Positions 50,001 through 60,594 of a stretch of 64,000 nucleotides of DNA are shown piece by piece. The translations under genes were made by a program, and so were the position numbers. The stretch's first letter is position 1; each line of letters starts with the position of its first letter. Below the pieces are notes generated by a model. The model was given only the letters and a program-made list of their open reading frames with translations, was not told the DNA's origin and made no database searches. This DNA comes from Melanopsichium pennsylvanicum (lineage: Eukaryota; Basidiomycota; Ustilaginomycetes; Ustilaginales), in assembly GCA_900208305.1 (NCBI GenBank), contig OAPG01000005.1, forward strand, positions 124,001 through 188,000, read 5' to 3'.

Positions 50001-53000
50001 CAATGTACAAGTCTGCTGAAGTACAGCGCTTCGCACAGCGCGATGCGCTCGTCCTGCGATACATCGTCGCTAACCTCAAGGTCAACCTGCGACCAGTCTG
50101 GTCGGAAGCCATCAAAACTGTGTCCGACATCGTAGGCTCCGGTCAACGGTCAGCTGAGGACACCCTGTTTGGCATTGCCATCGTTGAGCTTGAAGCTGGA
50201 CGACAGCTTAATACCGCCGAGTTGCGGTCGATTCCGGAGACCTGGACCCGGAAGAGTGCAGGTGAGGAAGATGGCGACGACGCAGCTGAGGTGATAGTCG
50301 CTGTTGAGGTGAATCCGGATCGTGTCTTGCGTGACGATGACGAAATTGCCGGAGTTGACGACGACAAACAATTCCAAGATAATATCCTCCTAGAGAGACG
50401 TAAAGCTGTCCGCAGCTGCATTGAGCACGCTCGTATCAGCTCAGGTCTTACCGAGGACAGCAGCAGCAAGGCTGCTCTCACCACTACTCTGCAGGCTTGC
50501 GTCGAGGCTCAGCAGCCCGATGCTCGACTAGACCTCGTCAACTACCGCCACCAGATCCTCAAGTTACTCTGCGAAGTCGCACCTATTGTCGAACGCAACA
50601 ACGCTCGCTTTGTTCACATCTTCTTCCGAGATGCCGGACCTCGCAATCTCGCGGGCGTGCTGCTCTCGCCCCTTGATGACGACGACGAAGACGAAGATGC
50701 TGAGGAAGGCGCTGAGGTCGCCAAAGAGAAGGTAGCAGATGACCCTGCAGCTATGAACTTGGGCAAGAAGAACCGCCAGGCACAGCTCAATGCCTACCTC
50801 GAAGTGCTTGGCAAGCTGAAGAACCCAAAGGCTCTCTCCCGCTCCGGTGACTTGCACAGCTACCTGCTCAGTCTATGTGCCACTGCCGAGGTATCTGTTC
50901 AGAAGCTTGCACTCGACGCCATTCTTACCTGGAAGGACGAGGCAGTGCTGCCGTACACTCAGAAACTTAAAGATCTACTCGAGGCCGGCAATTTCCGTGA
51001 CACTTTGACCACCTTTACGCTATCATCCGACTCCAACGTTGTGCAACCTTATCACAGGCCCGTGCTCATGCCATTGGTCATTCGCCTACTCTTCGGCGCT
51101 CTGCTCTCCCGACGGGGAAATCGCACGAGCGGCGCTGGACAACGGGCTCGACGAGGTGCAGTGCTGGGTGCATTGGCAGATGTGGGCTCTCCAGAACTCG
51201 TCACTTTGGTCGATCTCATGCTTGCGCCCTTTGGCGACCAGACTTGTCCTCCAATTCATGGTGCGCAGTTCAAATTTGTCTCCAAGCAGCCTGTGGCATC
51301 GATTCGTCGCCAGGTAGGATACCTTACCTTGCTCGGCGACGTTGTCAAGCAGATCGGCACCGACCTGTTGCCATACTGGGACCGTCTCATTTCTGTCGCC
51401 CTCAATCTCACTTACCACGCCCACCAGGCCGTCGTACAAGTGCACGTTGACAACACCGAGAATTCTTCGCAGACCAGCAAGCCTTTGAGTGCCCGCACTT
51501 CGCGCGCTCGTCTCGTCCGTCAGGCCGGCTACAAGCGACTTTGCGACTTTTTCGGCAGGCCGCAAGCAGCCTCTGTTTTCCAGTGGATTAAGTATTTGCC
51601 ATCCATCTTTACCGAACTCATCTCGCCACGTCTTGAGGCATTGAAGGTTGAATCGAGCCAGAGCCCGTCTGCTCTCCTCGAATTGTTCCACGTCTGGTCC
51701 GGCCAGAACGAGACGATCCCTCTGCTCGGCACTTATGACGCGACGGTGCTGCCCAGCATCTTTGCTATTCTCGCTTCGCCTAACGTCAAGCCATCTTCCA
51801 TCGGGTCTGTGCTCGATATTTCAGAGCGCGTCCTGGCCGCGGCTTCTGCCGAGGCAACTGAAATGGATGTCAGCGCCGATGTCGACTACCGCAACGGTGT
51901 CACCCTACCTCTGGTCGACTTGCTTGTCAGACCACACGCATCCACATTCCTCAACAGCGTCACGCCACTTATCGAGCAGGCCTCCATGGCAGTTGGTCCT
52001 GCGGCCGCCGCTATGGGCCGAGATGACTTGCTTCGTCGCCAAATCTCACTTCTCGCAGCTCTCTCGCCATTCGTCACCGCTGCCGAAGATGCAAGTCACC
52101 TCGTCAAGCTCCTCAGCCCTATGATGCGCAAGTCGAACTTCCTCGTTCCCGAGCGAACCAAGACCGAGTTGCTCGGTATCTTTGAGCGTCTTGTCTCGCT
52201 CATCCCCGAGTTCCAGGATGAAAACTCTGAGATGTTCCAGACCACCTTTGCCATGCTCAGCGGTCTCTTTTCGCTACTCCGCTCTGCCGAGTCACGCAAA
52301 TCCCTCAGTGCCGCCTTCAATCGATGCGCCGAGGTCGATCTTGAACTCAGCCGCGTTGCCAAGTGGTGCACTCAGCTGAATGCCCTCAGTAAGCGCAGAA
52401 TGGAGGAGCGTGATTTCGACCAGCTCTTTGCCGCCTTCGACTCGATTAACGATAGCGATGTGATTGTCAAAGTCAAGGAGTGGCGGCCACTTTTACACAA
52501 TATGCTCTTCCTAATTCTTGATCCGGAGGAACTGTCGGTTCGCAGCAACGCCAACGCATCGCTCGTCAAGTTCATCACTCAGACTGCCGCAGAGTGCGAC
52601 TCAGGCGCGGACGGAGACAGCGAACTCATGCAATTGTTCCTGACTGCTGTCTGGCCAGGGCTCAAGAGAGCGGTGCGCAACCGATCTGAGCTCGTACGAA
52701 GAGACGTACTTGCTGTCATGTCGCAGGCTGCAGGACACCTTCCCAAATGCCAAGTCATGTCCGAGCTGTCCGGTTTGTTGGGTGGCGGTGATGCCGAGGT
52801 CAACTTCTTCAACAACATTCATCACATCCAGCTGCATCGAAGGACACGCGCAGTCAAGCGTTTGCCGGAGCAAGCTGCAAAGGGTGGTATGAAGAGCCGC
52901 ACCATCAGCGATATTCTCGCTCCCGTTCTTGGACACTTTTTGTTGCCGGGGTCCGTCGAGCTAAACGACCACAATCTTATCACCGAGGTCATCACCAGTC

Positions 53001-56000
53001 TTGGCTTGCTAGCCGGACAGCTAACTTGGGGCCCTTACAACGCATTGCTGTGGCAGTACCTTAAGCTTGCCAATAAGAAAGGTGCGACGGAGCGCGTCAT
53101 GGTGCGAACTGCCATGGCTATTCTAGACAACTTCCACTTTGGCATGGAGGAGGAGACCATCATGGAAGACGGTGACGAAGAGGACGGAGATGACGTCGAA
53201 GGACAGGACGAAGAAGCCGATGCCGCTGCAGCAGCAAACAGAGAAGGCAAGGAAACCGAGCGAGTCAAGATCCTTGACGCAGTCACCACGCGCTTGCTTC
53301 CTCGACTTATGGCATACCTCGATTCAAAGGACGAGACTGAGGACTCGACCAGATTGCCGATTGCTGTCGGAGTCATCCGCGTTGCTCAATGCCTTCCTGC
53401 CAAGCAACGTCAGACCCAGATCTCCAAGCTCCTCAAGACGCTCTCCAACGTCTTCCGTGCCAAAGCTCAAGACACTCGTGACCTGGCCCGTGAAACGGCC
53501 TGCAAGGTCATGTCGACCCTCGGCGCCAGCTTCCTGCCCGAGTTCTTGCGCGAGATGCGACGAGCACTCATGCGTGGCCCGCAAAAAGCCGTGCTCGCGT
53601 TCACTGTGCACTCGGTTCTGACCCACTTGATGACAAGCAAGGACGAGCCCCTGACGTCCCTCGACCAAGGGGCGAAGGAAATCATTGAGATTGCTGTCGA
53701 GGACATCTTTGGCCAGACGGCCGACGATCGTGAATCGATCGGCAGCAAGACAACCTACCGCGAAGTCAAGCACAGTAAGAGTATGGACACTTTCGAGCAA
53801 GTCTCACGTGTCGTTACGCCCAATCGCATGGCTGAGGTACTTCAACCTCTTCGAGACATCCTCCAGCAGACAGAGATCCCCAAGGTCGTCCGTCAGGTCG
53901 AAGAGTGCTTGCGTCGCATCTCAAGCGGTATCCCTGCCAATCCTCAGTTCGACTCCAACCGCTTCCTCTCGCTGTGTGCCACCCTCATCCGCCGCGACGC
54001 TGTCTTCCTTCAGGCCCGTAAGCCCGAGACCAAAGCTGCTTCGCGACACAAGTCCGCCAGGCTATACAACTACGCGGTCTTGCTGAAGCGCAAGGATGTC
54101 GAAGAGGGCGCGACAGCCGGTAAGGACCACTACTCACGAAATGCACACAAGTTTGTCGCATTCGGTTTGGAGATGCTCGTCACTTCACTGCGACGTGAGC
54201 GCTTCGACTTTCAGGACGATGAAGTGCTTGCCAAGCTCAATACTATGGTCAACATTGTCGGTGAAGCCGCATACGCCAACGAGTCTTCGGTGCTTGAGTT
54301 GTCCCTGCGTGCCATCGCGCAGATCGTCAAAGTCCCCGTCTCTCGCGTGGACAAGGCTCTTCCAGTATTCATCAAACAGATCTTTGGCATCATCCATCAA
54401 TATGGCTCTCCCCAATCGCAAATCGTCCAAACCGCATTTCGCACTCTCACCGCCATCCTTCGCGAATGCAATCAAGCCTCCCTCTCCGAAACGCACCTTA
54501 GCGGTCTGCTCAAGCTCATCGCACCTGACCTGGAAGAACCGGCTGTCCAGTCTACCCTGTTCGCTTTGCTCCGTGCCATTGTGTCTCGACGACTTGTCGT
54601 CAGCGAGGTGTACGATACCATGGACAAGGTGGCCGAGATGATGGTCACCAACCAGTCTGACTCGGTTCGAGATCTTTGCCGTTCAACCTACCTCCAATTC
54701 CTCCTCGATTACCCACAAGGGAAGCAGAGGTTGCGTAATCAGATCGGATTCCTCGCAAAAAACCTTGCGTACGAGCACCAGTCCGGTCGTCTCTCCGTCC
54801 TCGAGATCACCGATGCGATTTTGAACAAGTTCGGCGATGAGTTGCTGCAGGAGTACGCCGAGATGCTCTTTGTCGCTCTTGCAATGATGCTCGCAAATGA
54901 TACGAGCACCAAGTGCAGGGAAAAGAGCGCAATTCTCATTCGAACGTTGATGGGAGCGACGACGGATGGTCAGCAGGACAAGACCGCACTCATGGTCGAT
55001 GCTTGGTCCAGACAGGAAGCTAAGCCGGAACTCGCGAGGGTTGGTGTGCAGATCTATGGACTTCTCCTCGAAGCGCTGCCTAACAGAGGCTCCGAATGGG
55101 CAGGGAAAGCTCTGGATGTGGTTACTAAGGTCCTTGTTGAATGTGCCGACGATCTTGAGTCGCTCGAGAGCTCTGACGTGGGTGCGTTCGGATTCGAAGG
55201 CCTTGAGCTCGACTGGCAACTCCCATACCACTCTCTGCAGACGTTGGGAAGGATCACCGCCGTCATCGGAGCCAACAACGCCAAGGCAACAAAGGCAAAC
55301 GACGCAGTGCGTCGACTCCTCCTCTTCCCTCACAAGTGGGTACGTGTCTCTTCGTCGCGCATCCTGGGTGGGCTATACGCACTCAGAGAACCAGCGAGTC
55401 CAAACATGGTTCCTATCCAGCAAGATCCGATTGCAAGTCTGCCAGCATTGGTGGATGCGGCCAAAAAGTCGTGCCTTCAGTTGAGGAGTGACAAGCTGGA
55501 TGATACTTTGGCATTGCAGGTAGTCAAGAATCTGGTCTGGATAGGAAGGTCGTTTGCTTTGTTCCCCGTCGACAGGCCTGCGCTTGAGGATGTAGCACCA
55601 GTCGATGAGGGTAGTGGCAAGAAACGCGCTCGCGACGATGGCGAGGATGTCGAGGAAGCTGAAAATGCCAAGGAATTGGTTGATGCAGAGGATGATGAAA
55701 GCAGCGATGAGGAAGAAGATGACGAGAGCATGGTCGAGAACTCCAAAGCACATGAAGCGGCCATGGATGCCCCTACTGCCATTGCCACCGATCCTTTGCG
55801 TTGGCTTGTCTCCCGACTCTCTTTTCAAACCCGTCTATCACTCGCTCAGTCCAAGCCTGAACACTGGACCATCGCACCTTCCTCCATCCTGCGCTTCTTC
55901 GCTGCGCTCTCCTCATCGCTCCCGACCTCCCTGCTTCCTCACCTCTTACCCCTACTCCTCTCACCCATTATTCGTCTCGTCGAAAGTCCAGCCACAGCTC

Positions 56001-56311
56001 AGACATCATTACATGGCGGTGATGAGCTCAAGGCACTCGCCATCGAGGTGCAGGCCCATCTGCAAGCTCTCGTAGATGTGGGTAGATTCAACAAGACCTA
56101 CTCCACCTTGAAGAGGAGACAACAAGCAAAGAGGGAACAGAGGAAGACAGAGAGATTGATGCGGGGTATTCAAAATCCAGAATTGCAGGCAAAGAGGAAC
56201 GAAAGGAGGAATCAAAAGAATCACATGGCCAGAAAGAGGAGGAACCAGGTCAACTTGAAAAAAAGAGAGGCGGGCGGTAGTGGAAATACCAAACGCGCGC
56301 GAAAGGCTTGA
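47099..56311 (+). CDS. UTP20: UTP20, giant HEAT-repeat component of the small-subunit processome
   Basis: This single-exon ORF encodes 3070 residues. UTP20 is a nucleolar scaffold needed for early 18S rRNA processing. The N-terminus is basic (KKLSREQQRRKADSKASK) and followed by the typical FRYASFNQRLQDVHL and WTDLNLSNAFHDLYRQLNP. The entire body is alpha-helical repeat. Central text such as NRMAEVLQPLRDILQQTEIPK and NAHKFVAFGLEMLVTSLRRE is characteristic of the family's conserved DRIM core and C half. The C-terminus is a Lys/Arg-rich tail (GIQNPELQAKRNERRNQKNH), also typical. Yeast UTP20 is 2493 residues; the extra length comes at least partly from acidic low-complexity insertions near residues 340, 1195, 2020 and 2860. 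No intron is needed. Confidence 0.93.
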   Translation: MAPTSSSSGKKLSREQQRRKADSKASKVRRVQLDASGNQANAKQKTLKQINKNAEKVASRFRYASFNQRLQDVHLAPAAISASTGYRPFSGLDAPLASSSSVTTSRQASEADDDLPLDENDEDAQSSLHSRTSFSHALQAWTDLNLSNAFHDLYRQLNPITQSLPQLIHHRTTISTVLTDTLSERSQWLAWDAALDLLPRLAKDLGSEFLTIYPLMLKSAIHITTTTKDTTDGDERAAATLVERGFQSAAWILKAVSPFIVSKDVASRLDQNTLLDDGEEAVQIGLDLDAQDAEAEAEEVDERSRRLVETWTVIRPYLGWKRIIATEAQLKASILVAEQDPDEEEGEDDEEDDADAPTTAEQHDTQKDAAAFVNTNVQRISPFTRRFASEAFAHLLRKTRGRQLQNITLRILSDLETMLLDEDRHVHYRHHPSRRPSVRFSRGIAGIWAEGCKSLDRRLHSKCISLLSVLLRPSRTAPNSSVAKYRHLTRLILGRLAVTALVHHCNATHFAPVLEFLSSLVDANQSSLTSEATSIQHLAHLTESVEWLACAVGVRKGTRVHDTAKPALFALLLRISPLFLDPAVQGSQGAALRTSLVSLLALSLPISRLQDLLGPGIKLVDSVAPSPTALKSKISLEQRQALWPEFSGLVEALAQPTLEWSGFQQFVLPSVLTSTAETVASPSISAHSKDQAFILLERLERLGKLDELRSSHPSASLIRWSKHIAAEIEERLGKLATLFCTSKSKTSPSKGKFFKSRMLADQKSLEPLVPALRLSTVPKTASSASFGSQIAQLLLDGLLSDAYFASQEQVRASYNEHIINPALLAGLALECLAILQERSSGKDFEATAKQLKERLSILQIVQCASWHRGTLHGLSKYLASCPTRFRPQLPKLSEVSEPLSDAIMSSDPVIRLAALEILSLIESGELDGNGTFVDKLAEVERTPLSVASIRDRNVRMRSVGRDLGRAAAMYKSAEVQRFAQRDALVLRYIVANLKVNLRPVWSEAIKTVSDIVGSGQRSAEDTLFGIAIVELEAGRQLNTAELRSIPETWTRKSAGEEDGDDAAEVIVAVEVNPDRVLRDDDEIAGVDDDKQFQDNILLERRKAVRSCIEHARISSGLTEDSSSKAALTTTLQACVEAQQPDARLDLVNYRHQILKLLCEVAPIVERNNARFVHIFFRDAGPRNLAGVLLSPLDDDDEDEDAEEGAEVAKEKVADDPAAMNLGKKNRQAQLNAYLEVLGKLKNPKALSRSGDLHSYLLSLCATAEVSVQKLALDAILTWKDEAVLPYTQKLKDLLEAGNFRDTLTTFTLSSDSNVVQPYHRPVLMPLVIRLLFGALLSRRGNRTSGAGQRARRGAVLGALADVGSPELVTLVDLMLAPFGDQTCPPIHGAQFKFVSKQPVASIRRQVGYLTLLGDVVKQIGTDLLPYWDRLISVALNLTYHAHQAVVQVHVDNTENSSQTSKPLSARTSRARLVRQAGYKRLCDFFGRPQAASVFQWIKYLPSIFTELISPRLEALKVESSQSPSALLELFHVWSGQNETIPLLGTYDATVLPSIFAILASPNVKPSSIGSVLDISERVLAAASAEATEMDVSADVDYRNGVTLPLVDLLVRPHASTFLNSVTPLIEQASMAVGPAAAAMGRDDLLRRQISLLAALSPFVTAAEDASHLVKLLSPMMRKSNFLVPERTKTELLGIFERLVSLIPEFQDENSEMFQTTFAMLSGLFSLLRSAESRKSLSAAFNRCAEVDLELSRVAKWCTQLNALSKRRMEERDFDQLFAAFDSINDSDVIVKVKEWRPLLHNMLFLILDPEELSVRSNANASLVKFITQTAAECDSGADGDSELMQLFLTAVWPGLKRAVRNRSELVRRDVLAVMSQAAGHLPKCQVMSELSGLLGGGDAEVNFFNNIHHIQLHRRTRAVKRLPEQAAKGGMKSRTISDILAPVLGHFLLPGSVELNDHNLITEVITSLGLLAGQLTWGPYNALLWQYLKLANKKGATERVMVRTAMAILDNFHFGMEEETIMEDGDEEDGDDVEGQDEEADAAAAANREGKETERVKILDAVTTRLLPRLMAYLDSKDETEDSTRLPIAVGVIRVAQCLPAKQRQTQISKLLKTLSNVFRAKAQDTRDLARETACKVMSTLGASFLPEFLREMRRALMRGPQKAVLAFTVHSVLTHLMTSKDEPLTSLDQGAKEIIEIAVEDIFGQTADDRESIGSKTTYREVKHSKSMDTFEQVSRVVTPNRMAEVLQPLRDILQQTEIPKVVRQVEECLRRISSGIPANPQFDSNRFLSLCATLIRRDAVFLQARKPETKAASRHKSARLYNYAVLLKRKDVEEGATAGKDHYSRNAHKFVAFGLEMLVTSLRRERFDFQDDEVLAKLNTMVNIVGEAAYANESSVLELSLRAIAQIVKVPVSRVDKALPVFIKQIFGIIHQYGSPQSQIVQTAFRTLTAILRECNQASLSETHLSGLLKLIAPDLEEPAVQSTLFALLRAIVSRRLVVSEVYDTMDKVAEMMVTNQSDSVRDLCRSTYLQFLLDYPQGKQRLRNQIGFLAKNLAYEHQSGRLSVLEITDAILNKFGDELLQEYAEMLFVALAMMLANDTSTKCREKSAILIRTLMGATTDGQQDKTALMVDAWSRQEAKPELARVGVQIYGLLLEALPNRGSEWAGKALDVVTKVLVECADDLESLESSDVGAFGFEGLELDWQLPYHSLQTLGRITAVIGANNAKATKANDAVRRLLLFPHKWVRVSSSRILGGLYALREPASPNMVPIQQDPIASLPALVDAAKKSCLQLRSDKLDDTLALQVVKNLVWIGRSFALFPVDRPALEDVAPVDEGSGKKRARDDGEDVEEAENAKELVDAEDDESSDEEEDDESMVENSKAHEAAMDAPTAIATDPLRWLVSRLSFQTRLSLAQSKPEHWTIAPSSILRFFAALSSSLPTSLLPHLLPLLLSPIIRLVESPATAQTSLHGGDELKALAIEVQAHLQALVDVGRFNKTYSTLKRRQQAKREQRKTERLMRGIQNPELQAKRNERRNQKNHMARKRRNQVNLKKREAGGSGNTKRARKA

Positions 56312-56689
56312 GTAGTGACAGGCTTGTTTCAAGTTCGCGCTATGGATACGCAAACCGCACGATGTCTAGACTAGGTGATTTTGCTCGTAGCATCAGATCA
56401 AGATTGTTTTCAATTGGATGCCAAGTCTGTGGTTGTTTTGTTTGTGTTACAGGGATGGGGCGAGTGAAGAAGAGGTTGATGCTGGCGTTTTGGGACGTCG
56501 TTCATGGCCTCGATGTCATGGAGAGCTCTCGCGGATTGCTTCTCAATCTTTGAGGAAGGCACACTTGTGCTCTCATTGCCATTCAGAGGGTCGCAGTTAA
56601 AACACACAGATCGAATTGAAAGAACATGCAAAATTATGATTCTATGAATGGAGTGTCCCGATATGTAACAAAGAAATGCGGTGACGGCT
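56312..56689. other. Convergent spacer between UTP20 and acyltransferase-3-like gene
   Basis: 3' flanks of both genes; no gene or repeat seen. Confidence 0.6.
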
Positions 56690-58420
56690 CTAAACACGGA
56701 TCCACTTCCAGATCCAATTTGCGCCAAACAGACTGGCATCATCGATAATCCTGCTATACATCTCTGCCACACCGCAGCACGTAGGAATCAAACACAAGAA
56801 CAACACGCCCAAAACCGCTGCCTCGCTGCTCCATCCCGCACTGACTGTCAAATGGTGACGAATGAGACTGCCCAAGCTGAGCATCACGGTACCGCTGATG
56901 AGTGCGATGCTGAAAGACCATCGGCCCAAATACGCAAGTGGCTTGGCTGCAAAGACTCGCTGAAAGCTCGGGCTAATTTCGACAAGGTACAAAACACCTG
57001 TGGCGAGCATCCAGTTGTCGTATCTGGGGAAAGCTACTTGTGCAGGATCAGTGTCGTAGTTGAGTTTGCCTGTATTGCCATCAACATGGGCAATGATTTC
57101 CCTATTGGCAGCTTCGGGGAAAGCAGCGACCCAAATGTACTTGGAAAACACACCAAGTGCCAAAAAGATGACGCCTGGTAACCAGACAGGGACGTGCCTG
57201 CTAGCTCGACGGTTAAGCGGAATACCTTTAGCAGGTAGAAGCTGAAGATAAATCGTACTCCACTCTGCCAAAAGCAACCCAGTCAGGGTGTACCAAGACC
57301 ATCTGCCGACCCAAGCCGTTGTGAGAATAAGCAAGATGATCCCCAAATTCTTGTACTTGACCACAGTGTAGGGCAGTGCAAAGGCAAGGATGATCATGAC
57401 ATATGTCTGCTGGAAGAGTACAGGTACGATCCACAACGTTCCTGAGGGTGGGATGAATTGAGTCGCTCTCGCCATCCTGTAATACGATGAAGTAGAGAAA
57501 AAGAAGAGCAAGGAATTGAAATACTCCAAAGCGCTACCCCACTGGCTTGGCGGCTGAGCGATTTGATTCCCCAAAGCGGTTGACACTTCTGAGGCGTATC
57601 TAAACCCGTTGACAGCAATGACCATAGATACCAGACCCAAAGTAACAGCCATTGGAAGCAGAAATCGGAATGGCCTCTTGAAAGCTGCACCGGCGAGGGA
57701 GATTGCCACTCTACGTTCGATGAAAGTTTGCAAACTGGCTCGACCAGAGAGGATGACAAAGAAAGCAGCTTGTAGTTCTCCATCAAAGAGCACGGGACTG
57801 AGCACCTTTCGAAGAAGCGTCTGCCACTCGGGTGAACGTGAGAGGAATTGGGCAGGGTAGACACCATCTACGTCCCTATCCGCTACAATGGCTGGAGCAA
57901 AGATGCGGAAAAACGTCCATACCAACACTTGCAATCCTAGTACACCTCTCAGACCTTCGAGGTAAGCCAGGCGCGAGCGTCGTGATCGACCTTCATCGTT
58001 GCTCGTCTCCTCAGTGAATGCGTGCGAGGTCAGACCGAAACGATCCTCGCCCTTGAGTACACGATAGCCTCGGTGGTCGTAGATGACATTGGTAGTATCG
58101 AAATCGCTTTTGAGAGCACTGTCAGCGCCACCGTTGCCGCCTTTGCGAGATTCACCGCGAGTTGCACCCCGTCGAAGAGAGAGGTTTCGACGAACCGTGT
58201 GATTCACATGATCAGATTCGTTGCGAGCGTTGTCCGTGTTCCAAGCACCCTTGAATGGGACAGAGAGTTTCTCGTCTCCTTCAAAGTGCGGCTGTTGGTG
58301 TGATTGTGTGGGGAGGGGTGGATGAAATGCATTGTTGGCAGCATCAGAATTTTGAATGCTACGTCGAAGCGATTTGCGCGTAGCAGGTAACTCCGCTGTT
58401 AAGCTGTATCTCGATGCCAT
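56690..58420 (-). CDS. Acyltransferase-3-like multispanning membrane protein
   Basis: The 576-residue protein (ATG 58420) has a hydrophilic N-terminus of about 150 residues, then the acyltransferase-3 entry motif SRLAYLEGLRGVLGLQVLVW, comparable to YLDGMRGFACFLVS in the fusion protein at 39187. About ten hydrophobic segments follow, including FKRPFRFLLPMAVTLGLVSM, SGTLWIVPVLFQQTYVMIIL (the LWxxPVxxQ motif shared with the fusion protein) and LGRWSFSIALISGTVMLS. Members acylate sugars, lipids or antibiotics using a cytosolic acyl donor; the substrate here is unknown. It lacks the secreted GH16-like domain of its relative. In the first helix the usual catalytic-type His of the family is not obvious: the sequence reads LVWTFFRIF where the fusion protein has SFHHFML. 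Activity is therefore uncertain. Confidence 0.8.
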   Translation of the reverse strand: MASRYSLTAELPATRKSLRRSIQNSDAANNAFHPPLPTQSHQQPHFEGDEKLSVPFKGAWNTDNARNESDHVNHTVRRNLSLRRGATRGESRKGGNGGADSALKSDFDTTNVIYDHRGYRVLKGEDRFGLTSHAFTEETSNDEGRSRRSRLAYLEGLRGVLGLQVLVWTFFRIFAPAIVADRDVDGVYPAQFLSRSPEWQTLLRKVLSPVLFDGELQAAFFVILSGRASLQTFIERRVAISLAGAAFKRPFRFLLPMAVTLGLVSMVIAVNGFRYASEVSTALGNQIAQPPSQWGSALEYFNSLLFFFSTSSYYRMARATQFIPPSGTLWIVPVLFQQTYVMIILAFALPYTVVKYKNLGIILLILTTAWVGRWSWYTLTGLLLAEWSTIYLQLLPAKGIPLNRRASRHVPVWLPGVIFLALGVFSKYIWVAAFPEAANREIIAHVDGNTGKLNYDTDPAQVAFPRYDNWMLATGVLYLVEISPSFQRVFAAKPLAYLGRWSFSIALISGTVMLSLGSLIRHHLTVSAGWSSEAAVLGVLFLCLIPTCCGVAEMYSRIIDDASLFGANWIWKWIRV

Positions 58421-60594
58421 CCTTTGTGACTCCTATATTAGAGGTGTCTTGAGGATTCGTACGTTGATGGTGGTCGAACAAGCAGAAGCAACGACAACGA
58501 TCTTCGAGATTGAGCTGGAATGGAGATAGTTAGTCACAAGGGAAGTGGAGCGGGACAAACCGCGAACGAGAGGACAACACACAGTCTCGCGAGTCCATGC
58601 AATTCACACACATAGAGAAGGGGCCAGAGGCTAAACGGTGAACTGTATGCATGGATGCAAAGCGAAAAATCAACGGTGGGGGTTGCGGGCTGCAAAGAGG
58701 CGGCCAGTCTTGGAAGTAGCGTCGATTTGTGCAAGACGATTTCGAGGGCACTGCCCGCTCCACCTGCTGCACATCTACGTTTCATGCTCTCACAGCCATG
58801 TTGTGCGACACTCGTGACTAGATCAATGCGCAGGCAGTCTTTGATCTCAATATGCAGCTTACAGATACGGACAAGTATCAACTTGATTCGAAGTGGCTTA
58901 GCTCCAAGCGCGATTACTTTCATCCATTCATCTGTCTTTCCTGGTAGGGTCTGTGTGCTGTGCAGCCAACGTTTATGAGATTGATCACTCCCCCAAAACT
59001 CTACGCACACGCCCACATATCTGGCTTTCCTCCATCTTTTTTGACTAGAGACAAAAACTGTTTGTGTCTCGGACATTCTCAATGAGGGCCCGAGCAGATC
59101 CGAGACGACCAAACAGATCTGATCTCGAGATTGTATTACTAACACGAGACATTCCAAAGTCAGCCGAAAAATATACCCAAGTTAGTCTTCGGGTAGTCAT
59201 GCTCACAGTGCGTCAGGCGAGCTGAAAAGGGGAGAAGCAATCGAAATAGAAATCATGACGCAAGTCGCACGATTTGTCTGCCCCTGCGTTGTGGGAGTGC
59301 GTCAGCTTTGTAGTGTACGCAAAGCAAACGAGAAAAAAAAATTAAATTTTCTGGGTCCCACTCAATAGCTGCCGTCAAGCGCCCACGGCTAACGCCCACA
59401 AAATGGATGGCGTTTGGGCGACAGCCAGCCACATTGTGAGGATCCCGGACCTTGTTCCCACCCGAAAATTTAGTGTATTTCAATAATAATAATAATGAAA
59501 ATTAAAATTATCTTAATGTTATTTTTGGATTTTAGAGGGCGCACGCTTTGGTCATCCAACACCGCTTTGTTGCATCCAACACAGCTTTGACCCACCAAGA
59601 CCTCGTGAATTGCACGTTTCATGCCAGATGATGATGAAGTTCATCATGTTTTCAAAATCAAAGTGAATACGGTCTGCGTGGTAATGCCGAATCCAGCCAT
59701 ATGTTATCACAGTCTAAACCGAGAGCCCCTTTTCGATCCTCAAGAATTTCCCTGTCGACCAGGAAAGATCGAGTTGAGATGAAAACAGAAGGAGGTTTCG
59801 TACTTACCTCGGCCAATAATCAAGTGGTCTCGCTAATAGATTCTGATTTCTGACGACGCGAGCTTTCCTTTTCCCCCTTCTCTTTTCCAAGAAAATCATG
59901 ATTCCGCAGTCTTGGAAACATTTTCAAGCTCAGACCTGTCAGCTTGTGACTTTGCTTGTCGCACTCCAAAATCGTTGGAGGTGGGATTTGCAATATACCT
60001 CAGTGTCAATGTACATAGCACAGTAACATTATCCTGCTCGTGGTCGTTCTCGGTCCGATAGAGTTGCCACACGCAGCTATTTCTTGTTCCTCTTGATTAA
60101 GGCGGTAATCTTTGCTTCAGGAATCGTGTGACCACCGTCTACCGCGCAAGAATTCCGTTTTTAAGAGACAGGATCACTTGTTCCGATGGGCAAAAGGCCC
60201 ACCGCATGTTTGACAAGAGAAAGTTGAAAATGTATTGGGGAACGTGCCCCGGCTTGGCTTTAATTTATTATAGGAAACTGATAAGCGAACGGGTAAGGGC
60301 ACACAAGGGTGCATGATGTATAAGCTGTACAACAGAACCCACTGAACCTAATACCAATCTTGTAGATTCGGTGTTCCGCTCAACTTGAGCCCCACTCTCA
60401 AAATTTGGCTCTCCCACCTTCGCTCCGGGATGTAATTTCCTTTGTATACGCCGTCGTTGTCGTTACCTTCGGTTTAAACCATCACACAAGACTTCCAGTT
60501 CCGCAAGACTTGGTTTTAAACCTATAAGACCAAGACACTTCAAGCCCATCTCAAAATTTATACCTGAACTTTGTTCAAGACGACATCAAACATC
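58421..60594. promoter_or_regulatory. Divergent 2.2 kb intergenic region with no supported gene
   Basis: Promoters of the acyltransferase-like and GH30 genes. The 207-codon minus frame at 58534-59157 has no domain and looks random. There is an ATA simple repeat near 59482-59496 and a short imperfect direct repeat, CATCCAACAC(C/A)GCTTTG, near 59553 and 59573. The last 300 bases have TTTAAACC twice (60472 and 60514). Confidence 0.5.

Noticed and set aside
58534..59157. 207-codon minus ORF in the 58-60 kb gap
   Set aside because: Composition looks random and no domain, signal peptide or repeat could be recognised; starts in the promoter of the acyltransferase-like gene.
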